A stretch of 64,000 nucleotides of DNA from Blastomyces gilchristii SLH14081 (GCF_000003855.2 NW_003101652.1:100366-164365), one strand, 5' to 3'. Positions 10,790 through 24,980 are shown, counted from the stretch's first letter. Notes: generated from the sequence alone by a model not told the origin. Program-made: numbers and translations.

Positions 10790-13700
10790 GCTGTGGAATC
10801 ACTGTAAACAAGTTATGAACAGGAAAAAATCATCATTATATTAATAATATCACTAATTCCTATCTCTCTAACTACTAACTTAAAAAAACATCTTTTTCAC
10901 TGATATTGATAATCTCTAGTGATAACTCAATTTCTTGCAGATTTTCTGTATTATTTTCTGTTCTTTCTTATTATTCTCTGTCATCTGCATGTTCTTGTTC
11001 TTATCAATGTTAATGAACTTGAGAATTCTGGTTGAAGTTTTCTCAGAGAGAGAAGTAGAGTCAATATAATATTTAAACTGAGAAATTTCTGAATATTCAC
11101 AGACAGTTCATTTACTCATCTATATTATCATTGTTAACTTCTATATATATAAATATGAAAAGTATTTCACTGATTCTAACTTACATTTTTTTCATCACAG
11201 AAAACATTCAAATCAGAACTAATCATCAGAATCTCAGAGAGAAGGTAGAAAGAACTAGCAGAAGTGACAGTGATAGTAGCAGAGGCAGCAGCAGAGGCAG
11301 TAATAAGACAGATGACAGAGAGAACAGAGAGAGCAGCATCAGCAGTAGAGACAGTGATAAGATAGACAGTGAGAATGATGAGAAGAGCAGAGAGAATAGA
11401 GAAAGTGAGAGAAAGAGAATTATCAGTATTATCAGTATTGTCAGACTTCTCATTCTCATCAGCATTCTATTAAGTATCAGAGAACATTCTCATCAGCATT
11501 CTATCAAGTATCAGAGAACATTCTCACTCAGTTCAAAATTTTATATATCTTTATCACAATATTGAAGACATTTTGATTCATCTGATTTATTGTGTCTGTC
11601 AGATATACTATTATCTAATTCTGATCTTCTATATAACAGTTGACTGTTATCAGGATTTCATGTTAAATCACTAATTTGAATTTTTCAATTATCAATTTCT
11701 TCTGCTCAACTGTTAATTTGAACTTTTTAATTATTATTTTCTTCTGCTCAACTGTCAATTTAATCTATTCAATATTTATTATAGCTTTTTACATCTCAAT
11801 TCTAGTCTTTTCAGCAATACTGATGATTGTATTCAGTGACTTGATTATAATAGTTACACTCTTCATTTTCTGACAGCATGTCTTAGTCTTCTTGATTTAT
11901 TTAGTCAGATTCTTCACTATCTTTAATATTGATTTCTTGACTGATTTCTTGAAATCATCTGATAAAGTAACATAAAAATCATGAATTTAAATCAGCTTGT
12001 TAACATACTCTTTTAATTCAGAGAAGAGAATCATGTATTTCTTTTTATTATAATTACAGTTCTTACACAGCTTTAAGCTTCTCTTTATCTTATCATAAGA
12101 GACTTCAAGATGACAGAGGAAAATTCATCTGATATAGTATTCATACATAGTCTTCTTATCTGACTACTTCATCAAAGTATTCTGCTGACTTATCTTCTTC
12201 TTCTGAGCTTTTACAGCAGCTGTATATATACACTTTGATGTTTCATCAGTTATTTTTACTGCTGTTGTTATTACTGTCATTACTGTTGTAAATCACTGAT
12301 ATTTATGATATTCTGCAAATAAAATATCTTGAAATCAGAACTTGTCTTATTAAAGCTTTCTATTATAGCTGACAGAATATTAATCTTGCTGAAGATGAGA
12401 ATAAGCAGAATGAGCAGAGAACAATTTTCATAGTATGATATTATTATATAAAGAAGCAAGAAAGAATAAAAGAAAAAGAAGATGATAAGTTATTCTCTTT
12501 ATATATGTTATTGATTTATCTTTATATATTATCATGTAATAGAGTGATTGCTTTCATACTTTATCTCTAAGTATAATCAGTAAATCTGACAGATTTCATC
12601 TATATCTTATTTTTATAATAAATATCTTCTGCACAGACTATCACTGAATGAATTATAGCTATTTTAAATACAAAATCATTTTAATTAACTGAGAATAAGT
12701 GTTTAACACACTATCAGAAATATATCTACAGAATTTCAGATGAATAAGAAGATTTTCTAACATAGTAAAATCAGCAATTCTGCTGTGACTATAACTATAA
12801 TTAAATACAAGATAGATAATATAACAACTTTTATCAGTGAATATTAAGACAGATATATTCTAATGATATATGATAAAGTATATATTAACTAATTTATATA
12901 TAAAATGTATAGAAAACTAAATATATTGAAATAAAAATAGATTATATTAGAAATCTCTATATTATCTGTCTTTTACTGAAAGTGTTCTTAAAAATTTAAT
13001 CTTTTTTTATATCTTCTCTCATGCATCTTTCACTGTATATCTCTTTTTAACTGTCAGAGTATTCTGAATTATCTCTGTAAAGTCATCTCTGATAATTTTC
13101 TGATATTCAGAAACATCACTTATCAGATCTCAAAATGTCAGAATATTTTATCATTGTATTATAACTGCAGTGAAATTTTCATTCATATCAGTATTATTAA
13201 ATATTTTAACCTGAGTTATTAGATTGATATATATCTCTGTTTTTAAAATTAGTTTCTAGTTTTCAGAATAATTTGAATTATGCTAACTTATATTTTATAT
13301 ATTATTGTTCTTACTCAGAGAATCAGTCAAAGTCAATAACTCTCTGCACTTAATAAAAAATCAGAAAGAACTTTTTAACAGTGAATAACTTATAAAAGTA
13401 ATTAAAGATAATTATTTCTTTATAATAATTATGTAAGTTAATTATCTCTGAACTTGTTCTGCTCTTTGTCTTTTTTCATTAAATATGATTCTATATTGAA
13501 ATTAAGTTAGCTAACTTAATCACAAAAGTTTAGATTTCTCTAAGATTTCTCACTGAATTCTCATCAGAGATTTATAATCTCTTATCAAGAATTTGTTATA
13601 TCTCACTGAAAAGTTGTTATTTTGTTAAATCTAAATACTTGTCTTCATTTTCTTTAATGATCTTGATTTCCAGATCTTGACTGTGTTCAGCATTGTTGTT

Positions 13701-14339
13701 CTGCTGAATGAGAATGTATATAATATTTTATCATCAGTTTTGATTATTTTCACAACTGTCTGGTCGAGATTTTTCTTTATAAAGAACAGAAAATACATTC
13801 ATTTAATCTCTAGTCACAGATGTTACTCTATCAGATGAATCTTCTTCTCATACATTTCAGTATTGAGATGTCTAGTTCTTCAACACCTTCTTGATGAATT
13901 GCTTATCAGTAAGAAGTTTGAGTTCTTCTCACTGTTCTTCTCATCTGTTGAGTATTCTTCATTGATGTCATTATGTGCCTGCTATGATTAAGAAATGTTA
14001 ATATTGAATTTTCTTTGAAATCAGTGAATTGTCTCATTAAATCTACTAGATAAGAAAGTTCAGAAAGATCTAGTATATCAGAGTCAATGAGAGTATTTAT
14101 TTTTGAAATTAGATTGAAATTCTAGTCAATGAATGATACTGATTTCAGAAGCTTGCAGAAATATAATCTTGAAATAAAGAAAACAGTTTAATTATTAATA
14201 TTAATTTAATATAGATTGTCACTGATTACAGCTCTTATTAATATACTTCTTTTCAGTAATTCAATCTCATCTCTTTATTTTATCAAGATCACTCACTCAC
14301 TTCAATCATATCTTTTCAACTATATAACTTGTTTCTACA
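10790..14339. other. RIP-decayed block, probably antisense-coding transposon DNA
   Basis: Very AT-rich, nearly free of CC/GG/CG. Pyrimidine-rich on the plus strand, so any former coding was probably on the minus strand; reverse translation at 13860-14150 gives long stretches broken only by TGA, but no domain I recognise. The open frame at 11131-11565 is an S/R/E/D-rich low-complexity artefact. It may be a second gene of the Plavaka-like element that follows. Confidence 0.45.
11453..11520 (+). repeat. Tandem repeat, two 34-bp units
   Basis: Two consecutive copies of a 34-bp unit beginning ttctcatcagcattctat, differing by a single T/C, followed by the start of a third (ttctcac). Lies in mutated DNA; no function seen. 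Confidence 0.85.
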
Positions 14340-17300
14340 AATCATATCAGAAAGCAAAATGTCATATCTGTTTAATTAAAATCTGAAATACTATCTACTA
14401 TCTGTCTCTAGACAAGAATTCAGAGATAATCAATCAGAATTTCAATCTCAGAGCTCTCTTTTCTCAGAAACTACAAATGAGAATTTCACTAATAGTGATT
14501 CAGATAATGATGTTTCTAATAAAGAAGTATTACTATTCTCAGTATATTTATTACTTTTAATGTCTTATTATTATAAAAACTAACATTGTCTAAAGACAGA
14601 GTCATATAATAAGAATGTCACTGATAATATTGAGTATATAGAGTGACTTTTAAAAGCAGATGCTGAGAAGAATATTCTGAAGAATATTCTGAAAAATATC
14701 TCAGAAAATGATGATTAAGAAGATTCTGATAAGTCAGTCACTGAAGATATTGCTATGAAAGATACTGCTATCAAAGATATTACTACTATCTCTCATTCTA
14801 CTGATGAATTTATTAATTCTGATTCAGTAATTGACATAGCTCACAAACACAGTCACTTTGAAATGAATTTATTTATTTTGATAATGAGACTCTAAGCTGA
14901 AGAGTTAGATATTTTTCAAAAAAACTATCAATCACTGCTGTAAATTCTATATTTATTGAAGAATATATTACTGATAAGTCTGCTCTCTGAAGATCTATCA
15001 ACTCTGAAAAAGTAATACAGAGCATAATTTCTGATTTTATCAGTTAAGAAAATATCAATTTCAATAGTATCATCAATATAAATGCTAACTCTGAGTTCTG
15101 CTCAGAAAAATCTTGCTGTATTCTTCATGAGATCACTCTACTTTTAAAATTCAATTTCATTAATATCTACTCTTCTCAAATCCTCAAATTTCCAGTGACA
15201 GATGCATATAGAAATGACAGAACTTATTAACAATCTCACTGAGTTATAGCAATCTCACAGTTAAGAGAACTCTATCAAATATTATTTCAGTGACTTTGTA
15301 TAATATTTATTAACAAATAAATCTCTTTTTTCTTTCAATTTTATTTAATATCAGTGTGAAAATCTTGAATGCTACTACAAATCAGAGTTGAATAATATAT
15401 CTCATATTAAGAGAGTATGTTTTATCAGATATAATCATCAACATTTAGATATGAGAATGAGACTTTATATAATAGTTCTGAAAGTTCAAGAAGTCATTCA
15501 TCATACTTCTCAGATAGTATAAAGATTATCATTCTTGAATTCATTATTTATCTCATTTGAATTAATCACAATGAAAGATGAGATGAAATATATCTTAATT
15601 ATTCAGATTCTGAATTAACTTGATATTTATATGAATATAATATTTAAATTGAATTTCAATCTACTGATAAAATATAAGAATAAAGATCAGTATTTTCTTC
15701 ACTGAGTTATAAGAATCAAGACTGAAGCTATTGAGATATAACTATATTACAAATCTTCACTAATTCAGACTGAGTTGAAAATTGCTGCATATGAATAAGA
15801 TATTTTGAAAAGTATATTTTACTCTGATATACAAGTTATTTCTCTATTATATCAATTATTTATTGATGGATTTGATTTCTATCAGAACATGTATTAAAAC
15901 TTAATGAGTTTTTATATAATTTCTACACTAAGTGCTGTTGAGTGTTCAAAGTGAAATAATATTTTTATTCTAATTTTTAATTCTTATAATATTAATTTTT
16001 CTGACACTGTTACTGCATTATTACATGACTTATCTACATTGAATTATGAGAGAGTTATGATAAATATTAGTGAAGAAAAGATGAGAGTGATTGTATCTTA
16101 TATAACATTTCTTAAAGATATGTTACAGTAAAATAGTAATATAGAAATTAAAGAATCAACTGTGAGAAGATCTTATCAAAACTGTTTTATTAATAATAAG
16201 AATCAGCTGAATTTAAACTATGATTTATATAATAACAGCTGATTTCATCATTATATACAGTATCTTTGAGCTAAACTAGATGATCTGCTGAATCTCATAT
16301 ACAGAGATTAAATATATCAAGAGCAGAGTATAACAGTGCAGACAGTATCTCTTTTTTAAATATATTTAAGTTTGAATTTGATCTTATTTTTCTCTTCAGA
16401 TTCATATTATAGTGAGTTTGCTAAAATATTAGAGATTTTATACTTATTACTGATCTATTCTATTCTGTCACTGTATAGTCAGTAAGAATATTTTCAAATA
16501 TTATAGATATTTCTCTTTTCTCACAGTTGAAATTATTTACAGTTATCAATCACTCATCTCAAGAAGTATCAGCTTTAAGAACATGCTTGAGCTTCAATCA
16601 TTATATCTCTTATCTTACAGTGTGAGCTCAGAGAGAGATAACTCAGTTCAGTGATTAAGCAGATTATTTCTGCAGCATTTTCAGTATAAAGTTAAAATCA
16701 ATCATCTATTAATCTTATTATTCAGATATATACAGTCATTATAAAAAGTAATAGTCTATTAATATCTCAATCTTCAAGAGAAAATAATTCTGAAGTAATC
16801 TGTTAAATCATACTTACAGCTCATTGATAGCTATAGTTTCTTATTAAAGCTGCAGTGAGAGCAGCAGTGATATTTAAATTATTCTAAGCTGATTCAGTTA
16901 TTAGTTACTAATTATTCTCTGCTTTAACTATAAGTACAGTTACTATGTATATCAGTGATAATAATTATATTAAAAAAGTAAAGCTTATATAGTATATAAA
17001 GAATCAGCTGAATATATATATTAACTTACACTATATTAAGCTGATTAAAGAATATACTGTATCTAACAATTATAATATTCTGATAGAAGAGAATAAGTAT
17101 TGAGACTACAAGAATCTAGTGCAGTAAATAAATTATTAAAATATAAAAAAGACACTACTCTTGTAGAAGAGTTTTCAGTGAATCTTATAACTAGTATTAA
17201 AAGATTTCTTTAACAGCTTTAATATATATCTGACACAGAAGATTCAGAATTTATATACACATTGCTCAGCACTTTTCAATAATTTGCTGAGAATAAATGA

Positions 17301-17550
17301 AGAAGCTGAAGATAAGAATAATAATTCACTGAACTACTCTGTTAAGTTAATATTAATAAAAGATTATATTACTTCAAAGATTTTTGATTATCTATTATTA
17401 AATAAGATATCAGAGAAAGTTAATATATAATTTATAAATCTCTTTAAGCTTGAATTACTTTATTCATTTCTTAATAATCTGTAAGAATTCTATGATACTG
17501 ATTAAAATAAATTCTTAGTTTTAAAACTAGATCACTGTCTGATTCTTTTC
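14340..17550 (+). pseudogene. Plavaka/Tnp2-like (CACTA-related) transposase, RIP-decayed
   Basis: Reading TGA as former Trp, the plus strand gives a long transposase-like frame. Near 15840-16000 it has an IDGFDFYQNMY block. Near 16080-16260 it has a FLKDMLQ segment, then RRSYQNCFINNKNQLNLNYD and a W/FHHYIQYL block, resembling the GDMPQQ...RSCRxCFV...GRYH region of Plavaka transposases. Near 16395-16440 SSDSYYSEFAKILEILYLL resembles the DPxHSExxG block. The N-terminal part (about 14360-14900) has a CHIC pair and an acidic region. Many TGA, TAA and TAG codons. The family match is from memory of motifs, without alignment. Confidence 0.6.
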
Positions 17551-18824
17551 TATAATAAGTTAATATTCTCAGTTTAATATATCTCTTTAACTAATTAATC
17601 AATCAGTTATTAACTTGTTAATATATAAATCAGAGAGTGTGTTCACTGAATCTCTCTCATGAAGAGAAATATTCTTCAATATTAAGAGACTGATCTTGAC
17701 TGAATTATAACTATCTTTATTCATGAAATAAGAAAAGTTAAGCAGATTTTCTTTATACTTATTTCTCTATATTATATCAGACAGAATTATCTGCTGAATC
17801 TATTAATTTTATAAGAGAATTCTAATAGTTATACTATTATCAGACTTTCAGCAGTTCAAAAGATAGTATTGTATGATATTTTAATACTGAATACTGATAA
17901 AAATAATAATTATTTAATATATAAATCTTGAACAATAAGATATTTATATTACACTTGAAATATCTCATTTCTTTAGATAGTAATTTGATTTATATAGAGT
18001 AGTTAACTAGTCTAGCTAAATAGTATACAAGTATTGATTTCACTGATAGAACAGTATATCATGGCTCACAGTATCTCAGTAGTATCTTGATAGTAACATT
18101 TGCTGATTACATAATAACTGAGCTGTTCTCTGATGATGTCAAGAAGTCCTGTGCTGTTTCAACACTATCTTGACATTTAATATTCAGTGATATGTCACTG
18201 AATATAATGATGGAACATGTGTTATGATCAGTGACATGTGACATAAGTGGAATGGTGGATCCACAGTGTAATCACTGTAAATTAACCCTACGTTCTTCCC
18301 GTATGAATATATGACCACATCATGTGACTCTCCTTGTTCTGAGTTAGGCTTTCGGGATCTTCCATTCAACGATTCGATTGCTCTTTCCCCTCTTACCACA
18401 TCTGCAACACGGCGGGTTGGTTGGTACCTTAATCCTAAATGGGAATAGCCGACCTTCCTCTTTCAATCCCCTATTTTGTTCATGCTTATTACCATTCCGT
18501 CGCAATTGAATAGGATTAATCTCCACCCAGTTCTTGCTCAGCGGCTCTATCCATTCCCACATTCACGTTCTGTATCAGAGCCAAGCCGGATCAACCCTTT
18601 GACCATAATCCTCCTTTTGATTATATATACCAGCATCTGTTCCCAGCGAGCTATCTTTTCTCACAAGTATCATAACATCATAACTTCTTAACAATTCTGC
18701 ATTTTTTTCTCATTTTTGTTCCTGTGTTTGCTTCCCATTCATCACATAAAATTAGCATACCAACCGAACTTTTCTCCCCTTACAACCCTTACCTCCAACT
18801 CCATCAGTCTTTTATACCATCAAA
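17551..18824. other. Tail of mutated block, then unmutated promoter of FunK1-A
   Basis: Mutated to about 18180, with no further gene seen. Unmutated from 18240: a palindrome-like acagtg-taat-cactgt at about 18264-18279, then a promoter-like region with tatatatacc near 18620 and a C/T-rich leader (18690-18820) just before the ATG at 18825. The tract is typical of fungal promoters and supports that ATG. Confidence 0.5.
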
Positions 18825-19835
18825 ATGGTGGAACTTTCACAAGAAGATTGCAACATTATCAAGAACCATTCTCTAACTGACTCAGTCGATCATTTACAAG
18901 GTGTGCTTCAGAAAGCTGAAAAAATCTATGAGTCGCATCTAATTTCCTATGAGGGCGCTATTGATAGCCTTGACCAACTCTATCAGGGGGCGACTTTGGC
19001 TCTCCTCTCGGCTTTACAGAAAGAGGGTGTAGCTTATAACCTTCACTCGCGGATAGATGATGGAAAATTGAAGTCTGATCTAGAACACCTAGTCGAGCGC
19101 CTCAAAAAAGCAAAAGAAAACTTCAAGTATGATGAATACTGATCTCTAGTATGCCTGGTCATTCAAAGGCCTCTCACTGAATCTCAGAACATCGAAACCT
19201 GAAACTTCAATGTCTGAAAAACTGTATTTAACCTCATTGACAACATTTCTTGATCAACAACTTCTCCGGTGAACATCTCCCTCTTCTTTGACAGCATCTC
19301 AGTCAAATCCGCCTTGTCATTGCAGAAAGGCTCTGAGCAGATACATGAGTTGATGAATCTGAGAATCTTTGAGAAGATTTGTAACTGTATATTTTAAGAT
19401 GTCAAGAGCTTCTTTAACAAGTACTTTGAGAGAAAAGAATGAAGTGACAAAGCAGATATCATCTGTCAACATATGCTGGTCTCAGACAGTGATGATAATT
19501 GAGCTGAGTTTTCTGATTCTTCTACATAGATGATGTTCTCATCTGATGATTTCATCTTTANNNNNNNNNNNNNNNNNNNNNNNNNNNNNNNNNNNNNNNN
19601 NNNNNNNNNNNNNNNNNNNNNNNNNNNNNNNNNNNNNNNNNNNNNNNNNNNNNNNNNNNNGATTACTCTTCTCGAAATTCTCACCACTTTTTTCAACATT
19701 ATACTGAGTTACCGCAAGATTTTTGCCGTTCAAAGGTATTACCGTACCTCACGTCTCTTCAAGACCCTAGCGATAAGAGTTTCTCCTAAAATAACTACCC
19801 GAAGAGACATTCTGATGACTAACAAGCTTAAAAAT
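18825..19835 (+). pseudogene. FunK1-A part 1: N-terminal region of a fungal-type kinase gene
   Basis: The ATG in caaaatggt opens 105 clean codons (MVELSQEDCNIIKN...), ending in TGA at 19140-19142. The same frame then continues past that stop for about 140 more codons with TGA at Trp-like positions (DEY-TGA-SLVCLVIQ, IET-TGA-NFNV-TGA-KTVFNLI), a TAA at about 19397-19399 and a TAG near 19528, up to the assembly gap. So the short ORF is the unmutated start of a longer gene whose middle is mutated. It resembles the helical N-terminal half of FunK1 proteins. After the gap unmutated sequence runs to the Gypsy-1 insertion; RRDILMTNKLK fits the (D)VLVxGELK stretch. The gene resumes at 27093. Confidence 0.65.
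19561..19660. other. Assembly gap (100 N)
   Basis: Exactly 100 N, a conventional placeholder for an unknown length, so reading frame cannot be carried across it. It falls inside FunK1-A where mutated sequence switches to unmutated, possibly because paralogous copies confuse assembly. Confidence 0.99.
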
Positions 19836-20093
19836 TGTAAGAATCCCCGCTTCTCATGAATTCTTTACTTCTATTTCTATCTCTCATGTAATTAATAGAG
19901 CTAGCGGCCCTTGACTTACATAACCTATATAGACTGAAGTTCACAAATACTATTCATAACTCAGCTTGAATGCTATTATACATTTAATCTCTATATTTTA
20001 TCTTTCTATTATAAATACTTCTAGTAGTTAACAGTATATATCATATCAAGCTGCAAACATCTGAATAATTACCTGTGAGCACTTATTCTTATA
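19836..20093 (+). repeat. Gypsy-1 5' LTR
   Basis: 258 bp. The outer part to about 19920 is unmutated (gaatccccgc, agcggccctt); the inner part is mutated (atatatcatatcaag against acatatcacaccaag in the 3' LTR). Opposite ends of the two LTRs are preserved. Confidence 0.9.
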
Positions 20094-21330
20094 TTTCAAG
20101 CTCAGTTAGTCAGTAACTATCTGTTATAACTGAAAGAACTAGAAACTTATATACTTCAATCTCTGTGAACTCTACTATAGATACTCAGAAGCAGTTATCT
20201 GAATTATGAATAGTCTTTATAAAAGAAGTCTCAGAGAACTTATTAATTACTTATAGAATATTATTCTCTACATCTGTGACAGAGAAACTCTCTGAACTTA
20301 TAAATAAACTAATCTCAGTGAAGAACATTTTTAAGTATCTCTTATAAAATCAAGCTATTTTTCTATAAGAAATGCTTACTGTCTGTAAACATTCTCAAAC
20401 TGAGTCTCTAGATATAATCTTCAGAGATATTTACAAACTGAAAAGAAACTTTCTTAAGCTGTAATTACTTAAGATCACTTATTAAACTATAATCTATAAA
20501 AGCTTTTGCAAGTTTGTATTTGAAATTGACTTATAAGCTCAGCTGTGTAATATAAAAGATAAAGAAGCTATCATCTATATAATAACAGATCTCTATTACA
20601 CTGAAGTCAAGAACTGACTGAATTATCTAGAAAATAATTATAAGAGATTCTACTAATCTGTTCTCAAGATCTATCTAGAGAATAAGTTGAGAGACTCTAT
20701 AAGCTGAACAGAGAATATCTGAACTATAATTATCAATATTAGAAAAAGAGGTGAGAAATCTGATAAAAACTACTCACAGTACTTTATAAAATTATGATGT
20801 GAATTGAGATCTGTGAAAATAGAGCTCTAAAATAAGATCTGAATAATGATATTTATAAAAAGACTGAATAAAGATATATAGAATAAACTCATTGAGTAAG
20901 ACTCTAAGCTCTTGATTCTGAAGAAACTGATAACTTTTATTCACTACTTATAGATCACTGTGAAAGTCACAGATCTGTAAAGAGTAAATTACTGATTAGC
21001 TCTGTAAGAGTCAGAATAACAGAGAATAGATTTATTAGAAAAAGATAATAAAATATAGAGAGATTTATATCTGACTACTAAGTAGAGAGAGAGAGCTTTA
21101 TAAGCTTCTATAAATAGAGTGTATAACAGAGAGATTAAGAAAAAGAGACTCTGCTTTATCTGTTCTAAATCAGAATATCTTTATATAAACTGTTCAGATA
21201 AACTAAAATAGAAATTTAAGAAGTTATGAACAGAGTCAGTAACAGTCTTCTTAAGAGTCTTGAAGCTGACATCTGAATCTGTTACTCTTTCAATGAAAAT
21301 ACTTGCTTATGAAAAGAGATTATACTGTGA
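20094..21330 (+). pseudogene. Gypsy-1 gag remnant
   Basis: Broken frame ending in a nucleocapsid knuckle at 21152-21193, CFICSKSEYLYINC: CX2C and the last Cys remain, but the His ligand position is Tyr and the usual Gly is Glu, both explained by C-to-T/G-to-A change. Many TGA and TAA codons upstream. Confidence 0.7.
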
Positions 21331-21339
21331 TACTGCTAT

Positions 21340-24300
21340 TCTGCAAGTATGAAAAGTATTGATAGACTCAGAATCTCAGATTACTATAGTATCTCTAAAG
21401 CTTGCAGAGTGAATAAGTTAAAAGATGAAAACTGAGAATCTACTCTTATAATAAGCAGAGTGTGAGAACTCAGATCTGAGAACTGAGAGATTTGTAAAAG
21501 TGATCTTTAAATTACAAGATCTCTCTGAAATCTGAAGAAGATTTACAGAAACTGTGATTATCACAGATATTACAGATAACATGTACTTGAGACTTATATA
21601 ACTTTAAAGACATAATTCACATATAACTGACTATAAGTCAGGTATATACTTCTGATCAGTGTTGATAGACTTACTTATAAAGATAGAATCAGTTGATACT
21701 ATAGAGCTGATTAGAGAAGATGAACTCATCTATATAATAGCTTTACAAGTGTCTGAGAATCTCATAATCATGAAAACTGAGCTTCAGATACTAGAGAAAT
21801 ACTGAGATCTTACAGAGATATTCAGCTCAGTAAAAATAGCTGAGCTTTCTTCTCACTGTGAGAAGAATCTGATAATAGATTTAATAGAAGAGTAGAAACT
21901 CTTCTGAGAATCAATCTATAAGCTCTCTCATTATAAGACAGAGATCTTACAGACCTATGTAAAGAAGAATTTAAAGAATGACTTTATTCAATCTTTACAG
22001 ATCTCTGTGAAAGTCTCTGTGATATTTATAAAGAAGAAGAATAAAGATCTCAGATTATATATAAACTACTGTAATCTGAACTTCAAGATAATAAAGAACT
22101 ACTACTTTCTATCTCTGATTAAGAATGTAATCAACTATCTCACAGAAGCTGTCATATTCATATAACTGAATGTAATTAATATATATACACAGCTGTGAAT
22201 ACAGTCTGAGAATAAATAAAAGACTGTCTTTAGAACTACACTGAGATTATTTGAATATCTAGTAATATCTTTTGATCTGACTAATATTCTCACAGCATTT
22301 CAGTCTTTTATCAATAAAATACTTCATATATATCTGAATATCTTTATAATAATATATCTGAATAATGTGATAATGTATTCTGTGAAGAAGAAAGAACATA
22401 CTGAGTATATACAAAGTATGTTAAAGGTCTTAGATAAGACAGAACTGTATATTAAGCTTACAAAGTATAACTTCAGTATCTATCAGATTAATTTTCTAAA
22501 ATATATAATTATCACAGATAGTATTCAGATAAAATCTTTATAAGTTAAGATTATTCTATTATAACTGAAGTTAACTAGTATTTATAAGATTTAGATCTTT
22601 CTAAGCTTTGTGAATTTCTATAGATGATTTATCTTTATATTTATAAGAATCTTCTTAACTCTTACAGATATACTGAAGAGTGAAAATAAGAAGAAGTTAT
22701 TTTATAAACAGAGAATGAAAAGATTATTAAGAAGAAAGAACTGTGAGAACTTTCTTATCTTAGAAGCTTATAAGATCTTTATAAGATTGAAATAGATATT
22801 TATAAACACAGTGATACTGTTTCACTTTAATCTCTTACTCTTAATCAGATTAAAGATAGATGTCTTCTTCTTTGTAATTTCAGAAATAGTCTTATAACTA
22901 CAGTTAAATAAGAACTGAGTTTCAGTGATCTTTTTCTTACAGAAGATGCAACCTGTAGAGATCAACTATAATATTCATAATTAGAAGCTTCTTATAATAG
23001 TGAAATTCTTTCATTACTGATATTACTACTTTGAGAATCTTATAACAGTAATTACTGTTAGAACTGATTATAATAACTTATAATAGTTTACTTTAATCAA
23101 GAAACTCTTACAATAACAGATTTACTGAGCTCAAAGACTGAGTAGATTCTGATTCAAGATAGAATATATTAAGAGAACTAAGAACTCAGCAGATAAACTC
23201 TCTTACAAACTAGACTATATTAAGAAGATCAGAGCAACAGACATAGAGAGACTAGAGAAGATAGAAAAGCTTCACAGAATACTCAGACTGAGTGTTATGA
23301 AGAGATTGACTGAAGAGTCTCTCAATTCTCTATAAGAGAAGAAAAGAGAGAGAGAGAAAAAGTCTGTAAAACTACTCTCTATAATACTGAGAGTCAACAC
23401 TCTGAAAATCTTTATAAGAATTCTTGAAGAGAATATCTACAATCTGAAGAGTTTGCAGACTTTGAGAAGTACTGTGAAAGACCTAATATAAGAAGAAATA
23501 GAGTATAAGTCTTTATAAGATCTTTTATTCAGATTATCTGAACTGCAACTGAAGAATGAATATACTCAGTATATTCAGAAACTGCTTACAGCAGAGACTA
23601 ACTCTGCAGAAATAAAGAATTAAAGAGATTTAAATAATCTCTTGTGAAGAGAGAGTCAGATTTATATACTTATAAATGAGTTTCTATGTATAGAACTTAT
23701 TAAAAGGTATTATAACTCTTCTCTAGCAGGTCATTTTATAGATACTAGAACTTATGAGTTACTTATAAGAAAATACTTCTAACTGAAGATGTAAGAACTT
23801 GTGAAGAAGATAGTGAATTCTTATACTATTTATCAGAGTTCATAAGTAGTGTGATTCAGATTATATGAAGAACTTACTCCTCTATTCATCTCATAGAAAC
23901 CTTGAGAATAGCTAGAAATAAATACTCTTATAAGTCTCTCTGAAAGTAAGAGTATATATAATACCTGCTTTAACAGTGTGCTGATGATAGTGAATTACTT
24001 TATTAAGATAACATACTTTATATTCATCTGTAAGAACTTGAAGTCAAAGAATTTGACTTATATCTTTATTTATAATGTAATCTGATTGCATGAATTATCT
24101 ACAAATATTGTCTTAGATAAAGAATTAATCTTCATAGAAGAGTTCTGATCTGATCTGATAACTATACTAAAGATCTTATAAGATCTAAGCACAGCTTTTC
24201 ATTAACAGACAGATAATCAGATAGAATATCTGATAAGTATATTGAAACAGTATCTGTGATACTTTATTAATTACAATCAGAATAACTGAGTATATTAATT

Positions 24301-24980
24301 ATCATTTACAGAGTTTGTATATAATAACTCAAAGCATGTCAGCACAGATAAAACTCTCTTTAAGATGCTCACTGAGACTTATCTGTAAATAATCTTGATA
24401 AATCTGTAAGAGTACACTATAGAGTGTAATAATGCCTGTGAACAGGCTGAGAGAATTCAGAAGATTCAGAAGAAAGTCTGTGAATTCTTAAGAAAGACTC
24501 AAGAGTATCAGAAGAGATACTATGACTTTAAGTATATTATAAAGAGTTTTAAGAAAGATGATAGAGTCTGACTGAGTCTAGAAAATATTATCATATAAAG
24601 ATCTAGTAAGAAGCTGAATCTCTTACAGACAGAGTCTTACAAGATTATAGAGAAAATTAGCTTATAGTTCTATAGATTGAAACTGTTATCTGAGTTGTAA
24701 ATATATAATGTTTTTTATATCTCTTTACTCTGTGAATATAAGCAATTCTTAGAAGAGAACTCTATAACTCATCACTCTATTTATAAAGTACTAAAGAGTG
24801 AAAGAGAATATCAGATCAAAGAAATTATTAACTCAGAGAAGTAAGATTATAAGCTCTGATTCAAGGTTCAGTGATAAGAGTATTCTGATAAGATGAATAA
24901 GTTCACTTGAGAATTATTTAGACAGATAAGATATCTGCAGAAGCTGAGACATGACTTTTATACTATGAATTCTGATAAGT
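21340..24980 (+). pseudogene. Gypsy-1 pol remnant with C-terminal chromodomain
   Basis: The protease reads VLIDSESQITIV (DSG to DSE) near 21355. The RT segment includes YLNN at 22355-22366 where YLDD is expected, so both metal-binding Asp are lost, followed by SFVNFYR and EAYKIF-type RNase H lead-in. The integrase has FH-QTDNQIE near 24195 and KRYYDFK near 24515. A chromodomain follows at about 24810-24960 (YQIKEIINSEK...YKLWFKVQWW-YSD...FTWELF), which in chromoviruses steers integration to heterochromatin. Dead. Confidence 0.8.

Noticed and set aside
11453..11520. CRISPR-like or regulated repeat array
   Set aside because: Only two adjoining 34-bp units without spacers in a eukaryotic genome; a simple tandem duplication.
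11131..11565. 144-codon S/R/E/D-rich ORF
   Set aside because: It lies in mutated DNA; the composition comes from AGA/GAG/AGT microrepeats and both strands are open. No conserved pattern.
19661..19792. 43-codon frame after the gap ending in TAA as the true C-terminus of FunK1-A
   Set aside because: FunK1-like sequence resumes after Gypsy-1, and another frame (RRDILMTNKLK) fits the family better here. The TAA belongs to a different frame.
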